NCBI GenBank assembly: GCA_002682825.1
Contig: NOKP01000006.1
Span: forward strand, 2,020,263-2,084,262
DNA: 64,000 nucleotides
Source: Neonectria sp. B-13
Lineage: Eukaryota; Ascomycota; Sordariomycetes; Hypocreales; Nectriaceae
Direction: 5' to 3'
In this document: positions 22,765 to 35,645 of the stretch, in pieces
Position numbering within the stretch: the first letter of the stretch is position 1
How the letters are laid out: each line of letters begins with the position of its first letter
Translations under genes and position numbers: made by a program
Notes under the pieces: generated by a model
The model's input: only the letters and a program-made list of their open reading frames with translations
Database searches by the model: none
What the model was told of the DNA's origin: nothing

Positions 22765-25526
22765 TTACGTTGCCTCTGCATCCGGCATCGCGGACTCCTT
22801 GGGTTCCTCTGTTGTGTTCGTCTTGTCTTCCTCCGCCGCGCCCTCGTTGCCATCATTCATGGCTGTGTCCTCCATTGTGCCCTCTACATCGTTCGTTTGA
22901 TCCCCGTCTTCCACCTTGTTGAAGATGAAGGACCTAAGGGCCTTGACTGCTTGACCTAGGTCATCATTGATGATGGTCGTGCTGAACAGCTCAGCGACCT
23001 TGATATCATCGAGGTCGGTGGGGAGCTTCTGGAGAGTTATCTCAATGGTGGATTCGTCTTTGCCAGATGATTTGAGACGCTGCTCAAGGACTTCAGGGGT
23101 AGGTGGCTTGATGAGAATGAAGCGCGCTTGGAAGTCCATGTCCTTGGCGTATTGTGCGGCCTAGGGGAGAAGGGTTAGTACAACTGGAACTGTTAAGTTA
23201 TGGGGAGAGACGTAGAATATTACCTCTAGATCGAGCTCGATAATTGGGACCTTGCCCGCCTCAGTAACGGCGTCAATGGCCTTGGTGCTGGTCCCGTAGT
23301 CTACCTTGTCCCGAATGCCCGACTCGATCAGGCGGTCGCCGTCACGCAGCTGGTTGAATTCTTGGGCCTTGACGAAGTGGAACACCTTGCCCCTGACCTC
23401 GCCATCGAGTGGTTCCCTAGTGGTGTGCCGCACCACAGTAGCAAAGACGCCCTTCTGCTCCTCCATCAGCCTCTCGATCAGGGCCGACTTGCCACCCGCC
23501 AGGGGACCCGATATCACGATGGGATCGCGGTTGATGGGCATGTCCGCGTCGCTGGCGGTGGGTTCCGTGGTATCTTCGGCCTCGTCGGCCTCGGTGAGCT
23601 CCTCGAAGGCGATGTCGATCTTCTTAGGGTCGTCAATCTTGTCAAACGCAGCGAGCTTTGTCCGGGCGGCGATGCGCAGGGCTCTCCAGGTCTTGCTTGA
23701 CTTGCCTGCTATGGCGGCTGCCTTGGTCTGGTCATTGGTTGGCATCTCGATCTCGAAGTCGTCATCTGCAATCTTCCGCTTGAAGCTGTCGAGATCGGGG
23801 ATGCGGTACCGCTCCTCGGCCTTGAGTCGGTCCATGGCCGTCTCCTCATCCTCGTTCCGCAGGAAGTCCAGAGGTACAGCTCCCAGAGGTGTGGCCCTGA
23901 GGCGCTTGCTCGTTGCCGTGCGTGAAACGGTATTCTTGGCCTCGACAAAGTCGGCTGGGGAGACGGGGTCTCGCATGAATGGGTGGCAACCTTCAATCTT
24001 CCAGCGAACCCAGTTCTTGTCTCTAGCCAGCACCGTCTCCACCATCCGATAAAAGTATGGCCCATCGGAGCCCTGCCGCAGATAATCTGCAATCGTAGTT
24101 TTCATGTCGTTGGCCCATTTGGCCTTGAAGGGGTCAGTTAGCTTAGCGAATTTGACAGGGGCGAAAAGGGTATGTTCACTGGACTTACATCCTCTTCACT
24201 GATGACCTGGTCTATGTACATGACAGCCTTGTTTGCGGAGGGCACTGCTGAAAGCTTCTCTCGCGCTGGGGCGGACAAGGAGAGAAGAAAGTCCATAACG
24301 ATGAGGGCCTGAACCAGAACATGACGCTGGAAAGACAAATCGCTGATCTATGCCTGATGTTAGCATGACTCCGTCGTAGACGATGATGCCTGCCTCTGCG
24401 CTTACCTCCAACTCAAAGAGATCTCTACTAGTTAAATATTTGGGGTTGAAAGTATCAGTCGTGTCTTCGTCTTCGCCACTCTCCCTCCTACGCTTCAGGC
24501 TCCGCCTAGAGTCTTCCGCAGACTTCCTTGACCCTCGATCATTGTGGATAGACTGGAAGACTTTCATCGTAGCCCCCAAGCTTTCTTTGAAGGCCGCTAG
24601 GTGGGGTGTCTCGAACAGTTTCCTGGGTTGGCTGAAGCTCTCCTGTAGTGACCAGAATAGGGGATAGAGGTCGTTAGGGTCCATGGCCTTGTCGCCTTTC
24701 TTGGAATCAGTGCCCTTGGATGCAGATCTCGACACAATATGTTCCTTGGAGCCTGACGCTGGCATGTCCACATCCATCTTAGAATCAGGCTCAACCGGGT
24801 TCGTCTCATACGTCGTGACATTCTCGACGTGGTATTCGCCTCGAAGGTTCACAGAGCTCTTGTCACCGAGAGGGAAGCTTTGGAACATAAAGATGAAGAC
24901 CCTGCCGCAGAAGCCAGTGTCTTCGGCACGGGAGAGACGACGCAGCAACTCATTGCAGCTTCGCAGAATAATAAGCTGCTTCTGCTTGAAATGGTTCGCG
25001 GTGATTCGTTCTCGCCTTGATTCGAGGAAGTCAAAGATCTTGCGGCACCCGGCGATGGTCTGGCTGTCGAGTAGCTCCTCAGCTAGCCAAAACAGGAGCG
25101 CAGGGTCGCATTGTCCTTCATCGGAGAGGATCGAGAGGATATCGAGCAGGTTCCACACCTTGACGAACTCGGGGGATTCTATCGTGGTAGTCGCCTATGT
25201 TGGTCAGCGCATGGCGCGCAAAGATCGGGCAGGACGTCGAGGCTCACAATGAGATTGCTGAATATCTCTCGAGAGGCAGTCTCGATCATGGCGAATTGCC
25301 GCGCCTTGATCTGACCATTGGTCGCCGCACCATCTGCTCCGACTGTGAGCTTGCTGGCAACTTGCGATACTCGGCCGGAGAGGTCGTCAAAGTCCGACTT
25401 GTTGAGGGCTGGGTCGATGGTAGTCGCATGTTTCGCGTTCCCTGCCTGCTGCAGAAGCTCCTCGAGCAGAGCCCCAGCGGTTGCGACGGCTGGGATACGC
25501 GGGTTGTCCATGTCCAGCGCCGGCAT
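22765..25526 (-). CDS. THO1: THO complex subunit 1 (Hpr1/THOC1) fused to a guanylate-kinase-like domain
   Basis: THO couples transcription to mRNP assembly and export in the nucleus and limits R-loops. There are five exons, 25248-25526, 24406-25194, 24189-24347, 23224-24123 and 22765-23160, giving 840 residues. Residues 1 to about 560 match THOC1/Hpr1: ATTTIESPEFVKVWNLLDIL, SFPLGDKSSVNLRGEYH and RDKNWVRWKIEGCHPF are hallmark blocks. After an acidic linker, residues of about 590-790 read as a complete guanylate kinase fold. Its P-loop is GPLAGGKS, followed by VVRHTTREPLDGEVRGKVFH, DYGTSTKAIDAV and RFILIKPPTPEVLEQRL. Compared with yeast Guk1, the P-loop, TTR, the FIE-type Glu and YGTS are kept. 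The Arg of PRxGE and the DY before the NFV-type strand are replaced, so GMP kinase activity is doubtful. THO and kinase parts lie in one exon (23224-24123), so the fusion is not an exon-joining error. It shares a promoter with Aquarius. Confidence 0.9.
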
Positions 25527-26079
25527 CTTGAGTGAACAAAGCGGCGATGGATGGACAGGGCGTTCTCCGGTGCCGTCCGAGACGTGGGTATGCGCGAAGA
25601 AAGCTCTGTCGGTAGGATGCTTGATCGGACCGGGAATAGGGAGATCGTTCGGGAGGAGGGAGGACGGGCGGTGGAGGTTTTCTGGAGCTAAGTTGTTGTA
25701 TTCATGAGAGATGAAGCTGGCGCTGTCGACCTTTGCCGAACAAACACGGGAAGGCTGAGAATGAGGGAATGCAAAGGGAGGTCTCGCTTGTGCCTGGGTA
25801 CCGGTGGCCTAGCGTATTTTCTGAGTAGCTCCAAGTACACACGCGACAGGGGTACTTAAGATGTGGCTTGGCAGAGCCGCCGCGACCTGACGCGTGGGTC
25901 CCTGCGAGGCTGAAATTTTGGCCAAGGCTCAGAGTTGCATGAAGCAGCGTCACGTCCAGACCCGAGAATTCCCAACTTCAGCTTCGAACCTCCATCACGA
26001 CCGCTGGCGCTGCCCTCAGCCACAACTCCCCCGCCCGAGGACCCCCGGTAGTCCATGACGCGATAGGAATCTCCCGACA
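25527..26079. promoter_or_regulatory. Shared divergent promoter, THO1 and Aquarius
   Basis: These 553 bases are the only DNA between the start codons of two divergently transcribed nuclear mRNP genes. I see no open frame of note. Specific binding sites were not resolved. Confidence 0.6.
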
Positions 26080-29000
26080 ATGCCCAACGTGAAGCGGCTC
26101 AAGGGCAGTGGCGCTGCAAAGGCCCAGAAGAAGCCTGAACGTCAACCCAAGTCCACCGATGGACGACCAACCCCGGCCGAGGTCGAAGAGGAGGAGCACC
26201 AGTTCGTCCAGGTCGCGCGGAAGCACTGGTTGAAGCCCTCCAAGAAGCCGACCAAGCCCAAGGTCAAGAACGATGTTCTCAAGCAGAGTATCTGGGACCA
26301 GCTCGAGCGCGAGGGCTTCCAGTACAAGTCTCTCCTGTTGCTTGAGAGCCTGCAGACATTGGAGAGGTGCGCGCATCGCTGAGCCGATTCCTATATGCAT
26401 AGATTGCTAACCGGCTCCTTCTCTAGCTACTTGTGGCCCGGATACACCGAAGAAGCGTCCAACTACCATGTTTTGTTGATTGCACTCATCGCCAATGTCA
26501 AGAGACGAGAACACCTTGAAACCTGGGGTATGTACACACTGTATATTCCTTCTACGGAACAGATCGCTGACTTTGATTAGGCCTTTTCGAGGAAAGACCA
26601 GATGAATTCTCGTCCCTGTTCCGCCGACTCCTATCCATGATGCTCGACCGAACGCTGTCTGTCACCGTCAGAACCCAGCTCCTCTGTTTCCTGATCCATG
26701 CTTTTCAGAGTCTGGACTGCACAATTGTCAGAAAAGAGTGCGCCCCGCTGGTCTCGATCGGCATCTGGCACAACCTGTCAACCGACAACCTGCGAGAGTC
26801 GAAGCTTGAGCAGACTCCTCATCTGAGAAAGGCGTGGAAGGCTGCTCACAAGCGCTACGATGCTGCCGATGACGCGACCAAGGCCCGTCTTCGGTTCGAG
26901 CGATCATGGCTTTACACACTTCTCCTTGACTTCTTGGGTCTCCTGTACACAGAGGGTAGCAAGCCTGGTGAGCAAGACCCAAACCTACAAAATGGCCATT
27001 GCTTTTATGCTAACCATACCTAGATCAAGTCCTGTACTGTGAACGATTTGCCGAGTTCATCTCTGATCTCCAGAGCCAGCTACCGACAAGACGCTATGTC
27101 AACACTCTGCTCCAGGATCTCCATCTGATCCCAGCTATGAAATTGGCTCCCATGTACAATGACGAAGATAATATTCTCCTTCGCGAGCTTTATGCCCTTC
27201 TTGCCCACTACACCTACTTCACTATCGATGACCAGACAGGCGTCCAACACAGCTCCACGGAGGCGTATGACAAGCACTGCAAGTTGCTCGGAAAGCTACA
27301 GCATATTTCCTTGAAGCATTTCAGGGAGAAGCTCGCAGTTCTAGCACTATCGAATTACGGTGCTATCGACAAGAGGGAAGAGCTGGGGCCTTTGCTGGAG
27401 CCCCTTGCGGACGAGGAGATTCTTCAGCTTATGACCCTCCTGAACCTTCGCACCTCATATCCCGAGAGCCTTAATCTCCCTGTTACTCGCAGCCTTCTTG
27501 TTGAGGTGCTTCTGACCATCTTTGAGCGAAGAAAAACCTTTCAGGAGAAGGCCCGGAGCATGGGCTTGGTGCCAACTGAGCATTCCTTATTCGACAACAG
27601 TTTTCAGCAGGCAGAGAGCTATGATGGCTCGCATCCTATGGCACTTCCCAAGCTGAATCTCCAATACCTGTCGGTTGGTGATTTCTTGTGGAGAGCGCTT
27701 ATCCTGTATCGCTGTGAGTCGTTCTATGGAGTTCGCAAGGATATCGAGTCCGCCCTGCGCCGACTGCGACCAGAGTCGAAGCAGCCAGGTGAGACAACGT
27801 TCGCTGGGTTCTCCAAGATGGCGCTGTCTATTTCGAAGCCATCAATCCTGGAGGTTGTGCCAGCTCTTGTTGGCGATGACCAACCATCGATGGTGCGAGC
27901 TGAGGTTCTGGTCGACGTCCGACGATTGGGAGAGGGTGTCCGTCGGGAATGGGACTCTCTGAGACAAGACGACGTGGTTTTCCTCCTTCACGTCGAACCC
28001 CCCACGAAGCAGGTCAGCAACGGTGGCGAAGCATTGTCAGAATCTGAAATGCTTGGTGTGGTAACCGTTCGAGGGGCGTCGGTCCTTCAAATCACGGACG
28101 AGAAAGGCCGCCATGTCAGAGACGGAGCTAGCAATCTGGATAGCAAGCGCCGTATTCAGCTCAAACTGGACTCACAAACATTTACCAAGGATGCTGAGCG
28201 AGCGTCAGCTGGAAAGCCTGATGTGTATGCTGGAATTAACCTGCTCCTTAGACGTGGCAGGAGGGAGAACAACTTCAAGCCTGTTCTCGAATCCATCCGC
28301 AGCCTTGTCCTTTCCGAGGTCCCGTTGCCTGCATGGCTCCACGAAGTCTTCCTTGGCTATGGCGATCCTGCTGGCGCAACGTATAAGAATCTCCCCAATC
28401 GAGCGAAGAAGATTGATTTTAGGGATACCTTTCTCGACTGGCAGCACCTAACTGAGAGCATGCCTGGGAAGATCATCGATCCGGGCGATGAAGTCTCGGG
28501 AAGCTTTGGTCCACCGTACGTTCTCGAGTCTGTGGAGAAGTCAGAAGAGCCGAAGAGAGCCAAGCCATCCAAGAAGCGTCGACGGGATGCCAACCCTGCC
28601 TTGATATCGGAAATTGAGACGCTGAAGGCCTCGACCTACCAACCACAGAATACCGGACCGTATCCTATCAATGCTCCCCGACAGAATTCTGTACGATTCA
28701 CCCCTGCTCAAGTAGAGGCCATCACATCTGGCACACAGCCTGGGCTCACTGTAGTCGTTGGACCCCCGGGAACCGGCAAGACCGATGTCGCCACCCAGAT
28801 CATCAGCAACATTTATCACAACTTTCCCGAGCAGAAGACATTGCTCATCGCACATAGCAACCAGGCCCTCAATCAGTTGTTTGCCAAGATCGTCGCTCTT
28901 GACATCGATGAGCGGCATTTGCTTCGTCTGGGCCATGGCGAAGAGGAACTCGATACCGAGGGCAACTTTAGCAAGCACGGACGAGTTGAATCGTTCCTCG

Positions 29001-30621
29001 AGAACCGAGATCGCTACCTTCACGAAGTCAAGAGACTGGCTGCCAGCCTTGGAGCTCCCGGTGCGCACGAAAACTCCGCAGAGACAGCTGGTTATTTCAA
29101 CACAGTCTATGTCGAGCCTATGTGGAACAGGTTCCTCCAAATCGCAGAAGCCGACGAATCTACCGCGGCTGTGATCGTTCAAGCCTTCCCCTTCCACATC
29201 TACTTCTCTGATGCGCCCCAACCCGTCTTCCCAGAGGAGGCCGACCGAGAGCAGGCCCTTGAAATTGCCCGTGGTTGTTACCGTCACATCTCCAAAATCT
29301 TTTCGGAGCTGGCCGACGCACTTCCATTTGAGATTCTCCGAAGAGATCGCGATAAAGCAAACTACTTGCTCACCAGCGAGGCTCGCATTATTGCGATGAC
29401 AACGACACACGCGGCTATTCGGAGAGGTGAGATTGCTTCCCTTAAATTCCATTATGACAACGTTGTGATGGAAGAGGCGGCTCAAATCACCGAAATCGAG
29501 ACCTTTATGCCCCTGGCGATGCAGACTCCGGTTCAGGGGAAGATGCCACTTCAGCGAGTCGTACTATGTGGCGATCACTTTCAGAACTCGCCCGTGATTC
29601 AAAGTCTTGCGTTCCGCCATTACGCCAACCTGGAGCAGTCGCTCTTCTCGCGGTTGGTTCGGCTCGGCGTTCCCACCATCACTCTCGACAAGCAAGGTCG
29701 TGCTCGCTCATCCATCGCAAGGCTCTACCAGTGGCGATACCAGAACTTGGAGAACCTCCCAGACGTGCAGAACAACCCACAGTTTGTCAAGGCCAATGCT
29801 GGATTCAAGTTTGACTACCAGTTTGTCAATGTCCCCGACTACAAGGGCAGAGGCGAATCGGAGCCCACGCCTCACTTTGTTCAGAACCTGGGCGAAGCGG
29901 AGTATGCGGTAGCTATTTACCAGTACATGCGCCTGCTTGGTTATCCGGCGGAGAAGATCAGTATCCTCACGACGTATGCTGGTCAACGAGCGCTGGTGAA
30001 GGATGTGTTGTCTCACAGATGTGCTCGGAACCCTGTGTTCGGTCTCCCCAAGGCAGTTGCCACGGTGGACAAATACCAGGGCGAGCAGAACGATTGTAAG
30101 TGTCCCCCTTTTTGAAGCCTACTAGGTTTGACGGGATTCTGGGTTGGCTAACAATTGTCCTTTTAGATATCATTCTATCTCTAACACGAACATCACGGGT
30201 GGGTTATCTTCGTGACGTCCGCCGCATGACGGTGGCACTATCACGAGCACGACTGGGTCTCTATATCCTGGGACGTCGATCGGTGTTTGAGGCCTGCCCC
30301 GAGCTTCGCCCTGCATTTGACTTGATGTTGCAGAGACCAGACAAGCTGATGCTTGTCACGGGAGAGCTGTGGCCATCGGAGAGGGATTATAGCGAAGGAA
30401 TTGGCCCTATTGAGGCAGAGGTGCCGATGGAGGGCGTTGAACACTTGGGCCAGTATGTGTTTGAGATGACCAACACCAAGATTAAGCAGCTCCAGGGCGA
30501 GCAGAGCGGCTCTGGCGTGCCCGAGTCTATCGCTGAGGAGGTTGAAGGCGCAGAGGAGCAGTACGAGGAGGAGGGGGAGGAAGTCGAGGCGGATATCCTC
30601 GAAGTGCGAGAAGGAGAGTAA
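26080..30621 (+). CDS. Aquarius-type intron-binding RNA helicase (Cwf11/AQR)
   Basis: Aquarius is an SF1 RNA helicase of the spliceosome that contacts the intron upstream of the branch site; it is called Cwf11 in fission yeast. There are five exons, 26080-26366, 26427-26527, 26581-26967, 27024-30095 and 30167-30621, giving 1433 residues. The N-terminal part is the helical armadillo domain, beginning around FQYKSLLLLESLQTLES. The helicase core has a Walker A motif, GPPGTGKT, at about residues 838-845, and a Walker B equivalent, VVMEEAAQITEIETF, near 1072. Motif III-like LCGDHFQNSPVIQ, motif V-like VDKYQGEQND and motif VI-like MTVALSRARLGLYI follow. The tail is acidic. Each splice join restores a family sequence, for example TLESYLWPGYTEE and QNDYIILSLTRTS. 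Identification is firm. Confidence 0.95.
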
Positions 30622-33380
30622 GTTACCTGGTTAACGGGCAAGGTCAGGGGCGTACGGGGACAGCATTGAACTACATTGTGGAAGTAAGTAGCGTGAGAAA
30701 AGTACGCTAAATGAATGGAACATATTTGGATGAAATGTGTTTGGAAAATGCCGAGCCGTCGGACTTGAACACGACGTACTCTGGGTGACCTGGGGCCTTG
30801 GTCTTTGACGGGATGCATGACATATACATTCCACGCGGTTGGACGCTTCAGGCAGGGTTCAGGCGCGGACGATTTGCATGCCTGCAGCCCCGGGGAACTC
30901 TCTTCTGGGATTTAAAGTACTAAGTACAGGAGTAGAGGCTCTCCTGCATCGTCGAGTCATCGACTACGGGGGCCTTGGGAGTGGGAGGCTGGGAGGGCGA
31001 TGTACGAGGGCGACTTGTTTGCCGTGAGATGGCTGGGCCAAGCCGGTATCGCTGATGGGCAGGTAACACATGTGTCTGATCTGTTAGGCATCGTTACTTA
31101 TCCACGGGAACACGGAGATACCGGGGACGCGCTGGCAATCCTTGGGTACTAAGGCTCCTGAGCTATCTAAGACATGCTTGTCTTGGTCTTCATCGGCATG
31201 GCAACTCTGCAGTAATATCGGATACAAGTCCTAGGGGATTGCGGGTACTAGTCAAGCGAACGGACTCTTGATTACATAGCAGAGACAGAAACGCGGTGCC
31301 GAAGAGGCCCCTGCTTTCGACAATGACGTGACGGCAAGTCAAGCAGATGCATGGAGGGCTCGCTCTCGACCCAGGACTTTGTTGCGAAACCTGAGAGAGG
31401 ACGGTGTGAGTTGGCCGGTCTCGGCTCGGGAAGACGGGTAGCGGAGGACGGTAGCGAGCGAGGCGGGATGAGTAGTACTGTAATGCGTGTTGGACGAGTG
31501 GGTGGATGAAGTCTCCGGGAAGAGGCGGGTGGGTCTGGTCAGGTGGCCGAGGCAAGCAAACAAGCAAGCAAGCAATCTGTGAAGCAATGGGTTTCTATAC
31601 ACCGGTGAAAGGATGGGCGTTGTATGCTTGGATGCCTATGCTGAAAGAGTCACATACGGGGCTGTGCTATTGTCATGCTCTGTCCGAGGTGGCAGCGATG
31701 GTGACAGTGATAGTGGCAGTGAGAGAGAGTATTGGAGACAGACATAGAGTGAACCTAGCAACAACAATGACAGGGCAAGGACGGGCTGGGCATTGATGAA
31801 TCCTTTGGGCACTCTTGGGAGTAATTAATACCTGTGCTATTCCTACACCGCGCTGAGCATACGAGGCGTGACAGACCAGAAAGGCCATTATTTGTCCGTG
31901 TCCAAGACAGGGCGGACCATCCCGCGCGAGCTCTCCCGGTTCCGTGGCCGGGAATTCCCTGCTTAAAGATTTCCAACGGCACAATTCACACCACATGGCA
32001 CAATTAAATGTTGGATAACTTTTGGGGCCAAGACGAGCAAGAGTAGGGCAAACCAGCACTGCCCTGGGTCGTTTTAAACTTCAGGCGCACCCGGAATCAC
32101 GACCAAGGCCCGTTGTGCGAAATGGCTAGTAAATAGCTCACTCCGGCAGCCGGGTAGTCTGTCCGTATGTCCCGCGCGTGGGCAACTTTTCCTTCTTTTT
32201 TTCTTTTTTTCTTTCTGTCAGGGAATTTTTTCTTTGGGTCCTAGCTGGGACTCGACTCAAGTTTTTTGGTGTTAAACCTTCAAAAGCAAGGTTGAACGGC
32301 GCCTCTAGTTTTCGGGTAGGCAGGGTTGAATGCACCCGGAACGGAGGCGGGGCTACAGTGTGATTCTGGAATATCTCGCACGCGCTTCTGGACGACTCAG
32401 GTGGTAACATGCAGTGTGCGTACACGTAGTAATTGGTGCACACAAAATCAGACGAAGAAGTCGGGGTAAAATATGTCGTCGTTCGTGCCGTCTTGTCTCC
32501 AGTGGAAAGAGAGCGCAAAGCTAGGTAGGCAGTGTACACTACTAATCCATTCGAACCGGCATCGAGTCCATCCTCCTAAAGTACGTAACTGTCGAGTTGT
32601 GGGCGGAGTGAGAGCAGTTGAGCCGAGTCGTTGAGCGTCCTGTTGAAGTGCCTCCTCAGAGTAGATAACTGCATCTGCTATCTGGACCACAAACACGTGT
32701 GCTAGAACGGGAACAGTTTGCCCGTTGGACCAGCCGTGAGTGGACTGACTGATTGACTAAGTACCTGGGTCTAACTGACGAACTGACTGGGGGAAGCGCA
32801 CACAAGAGCAAACGATCCGAGGGTTAGTGACCAAGAGAGTGAGTGAGTCACAGTTTTTTGTGGATGTGGCGTAGGACGAGGACAATGACGAGAGGAGAAG
32901 AATGGGCGACTTTTGAGGGAGTGGAGGGTTTGTTGGGTGGCCATTGTCACCAAGACAGCGTCAACCACCTCCCGCTAATGTGGTCATGCCATGTACTGCT
33001 ACTCCGGAGGGTAGTTTAGGGTCTAGGTCTAGTAGTACTTAGTTGGTCGTGATGATGAATCCAACGGTCTCCGTTCAACAGCAGGCTGAGCCCCACAAGC
33101 AAAGGCACTTACTTCATCAGTTATTCACTCTCGCACCCCTAGAGAGGATGGAGGATGGAGGATGGAGAATCGACTGTGGCAACTTGGCAACCTACTACTT
33201 ACTTACTTTTAGGCTACCTACTAGGAAGCACTGTATGGATTCGTCCGAAGTACAGTCCTGTGTTACAGTAGATTCGCTCGTGCGAATGCTGCCCATTCTC
33301 CTTCTCTCTCTCGCGCGCTAGTAGAGCCCCTTGGTGTAACTGCGAAGGCGCCCGAGCCATGCCCTGATGAGTGCGGGCGG

Positions 33381-33420
33381 GTGCGTACGTGCGTGCGTGC
33401 GTGTGTGCGTGCGTGCATGT
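33381..33420. repeat. GTGC-type microsatellite
   Basis: About ten imperfect gtgc/gcgt tetranucleotides, including gtgcgtacgt and gcgtgcgtgc, lie in a gene-free stretch. Confidence 0.85.
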
Positions 33421-33755
33421 TCTCTCATATTGTGCCTTTATTCCAGTCGCAAATCGAAAACGTGGTGCTCTTTGTCGTTCATACTCTTCTCTCTCTGCGG
33501 TATAGATGGTCTATAATCCCCATCAAGAGCTGGGCCGCACTGGAGCAAAGGACGGGTGCTGCCACTTCCGGTTGATCTGGGCCAACCACTCCACCCTTGT
33601 CCATTACCATTCAACATTGTCACCCACCCAGCAAAGTACGAAGTATCCGTATGGACTGCAGCAATGTAGGTACAAGGCGGACCACGCACTCAGCAGCGCG
33701 CCACGGCAGCCGTGTGCCGCCATCCAGGCTCTTCCACCTCTATGATCTATCCACC

Positions 33756-33776
33756 CATCATCATCATCATCATCAT
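33756..33776. repeat. CAT microsatellite, 7 units
   Basis: Seven consecutive cat triplets lie in non-coding DNA. Confidence 0.9.
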
Positions 33777-35645
33777 TATAATCACCATCCCCCAATCGAT
33801 TCAGTGTATGTACTAGTAGCGTGTGTTATGCGTCGACGATCTCGCGACAGCGACACAGAATATGCAAGTGCAGCAGCAGTTGGGTGCCATGATTGATGAG
33901 GCCTGGCTGGTCAGGGCTGGGCTGCCTCTACCAAAACTGACTAGTGAATCGCTAATCAGAGTCCCGGGAGATGGGTAATACAACACGATACGTACGTATA
34001 TTACAGTACCCGACACACCTTGACACCCTGCCTGGGGTTCGGGAACACCTGAGATTGCCTTTTGCTTTGGCTCGCATGTGAATGCTGGTAAATTATCAGA
34101 CAGCGCAAAGCCGGCTGAGAGTCCAGCTGTCACGCCCCTTTACGGGTACTGGCAGAGCATATCCGTTGTTCCGTAGGTAGCAAGTAGGTACGCAAAGGGG
34201 GATTTCCCTCGCTATATTTCTTTCCCCTGTCCGGGAACATCCTCATTACCCGTTGGCACTCATTTCGCTCTCCCTCCTACTTTCTGGTGTCTCTCGCTCT
34301 CTCACTCACGTCCCGTCTTTCGCCTCCCGAGCCTTATCCGTCGCCTCCTCCAGTTTGCTTTCCCTCCTCCTTCGACTGACCCGCACGCCCATCCGCCCAC
34401 TGGCTACCAGCGATATCTGAGCTGCCACGCCGAGTGGGTACTCAGTCGGTGGTAGCGTGTTAGCGTGCCCTCTCCCGCGGGGATTGACGTAGCAACCGAG
34501 TCCTTCCTTGTGGCCTTGTGGGCAAATGGATGGAGAAATTATTAGTCTATCCTATCCCACTCGTTGGACCAGAGAGTCCTTCCATGCACATAATAATAAC
34601 TACGCACCGACGACGTAGTAGGCCTACTTATCTACTCTGGTAGACATGTAATCGTACAAACGCAGCTGCCATTCACTGTTATTTGAGAGAAACAGGCAAA
34701 CAAACAGGCAGACGGACAGCGTTTGAGAAGCCCCGGGAGACACAGACCCTTCTGCCCACCTCATCAGAGCCAGCACAGCCAGCACGGCCAGCACGGTACT
34801 TCGGACATACCCTGTGAGAGTCCGCGGTACGTACCTCTTCTTGGCAACCCTTGGGCAAACGACCCGGGGGGAAATCAGTCTCAGTGCAGTGGCTTTTTGG
34901 GTCCGCCTGTGTGGTTGCGTGGGTGCCCGCCCTAGATGGCCCGGAATGTCCCCACGCACCGTGCCAGCCAGGCTCTTGGCATCGTGACGCACTGTATCCT
35001 GGGGCTGCAACCCCTGCACGCGCACCGTGGAAATTCGCCGGCCAACGACACTGACAGTGACCACTGGACTGTGGCTGACAGCCCTGACCCAGAAGCCCTG
35101 GGGCGCTCCTTTCGGAGACACCCCCCCCCCTCCTCCTTCGCCCCTTCCGCCCATATCAGATCCTGCTGCCCAAATTTTTTTTGGCTACTCTTTCCAACCC
35201 TCACCACTCAATCAACCTCCCTGGTCCGGTGGAAATTCTTCATACCCGACCCATTTCCATTTGCATCGGCATTGGAATCTGTCCTGAGTTTCAGAACTAA
35301 GAAGGACTCTCTCCCCTCGGTTCTTTTTTCAAACCTCGTCGCCCGCCGCGCCGGATCGTAGCCTGTCTCAGACGCCTGCGATTTCCCCAGTCGGCCCTCG
35401 ACCCTCCACTCCTTGGTTCTCTGTCCTCGTTCGGCCTGTCTCGACTATCCTCGTCGAGCCGCCCATCGACTGCCCGTCGCTCACCTTCGAGTCATCCTCG
35501 CTCGCGATCCGCTGTGTCCTCGACCTCGTCGCCTCCCGAGACTCGCACCCCGCTGTCCGAGTCCTCGACCTCGACACCACCTGTCCCGCCTTTCGCCCAC
35601 ACAACTCAACTCTTCTCCCACCGCGAAACGATCCGAACTCCCCTT

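Larger units (their letters stand above)
30622..35645. other. 5 kb gene-poor region upstream of eIF4G
   Basis: No conserved protein, tRNA or rRNA is visible. It contains simple repeats (reported separately at 33381 and 33756), a tetranucleotide run near 31555 (caag units), a T-rich block near 32190-32215 and a 10-base repeat near 34765-34795 (agccagcacg units). The last 1.4 kb, from about 34200, is pyrimidine-rich and is probably the eIF4G promoter and long leader. The eIF4G frame stays open upstream of its ATG to about 35514 without another ATG. Confidence 0.4.

Noticed and set aside
22765..24123. Separate guanylate kinase gene next to THO1
   Set aside because: The frame is continuous from the THO hallmark block through the kinase P-loop in one exon, so a fusion is the simpler reading.
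32550..32580. Second TTCGAA-type tRNA-like sequence
   Set aside because: On neither strand do the five-base flanks pair as a T-stem.
34624..35154. 176-codon minus-strand open frame
   Set aside because: It has no conserved motif or codon bias and lies over the eIF4G upstream region.
35514..35645. In-frame upstream extension of eIF4G
   Set aside because: It has no ATG, only a GTG at its left end, and the composition is Ser/Thr/Pro leader-like. The ATG at 35646 fits the family.
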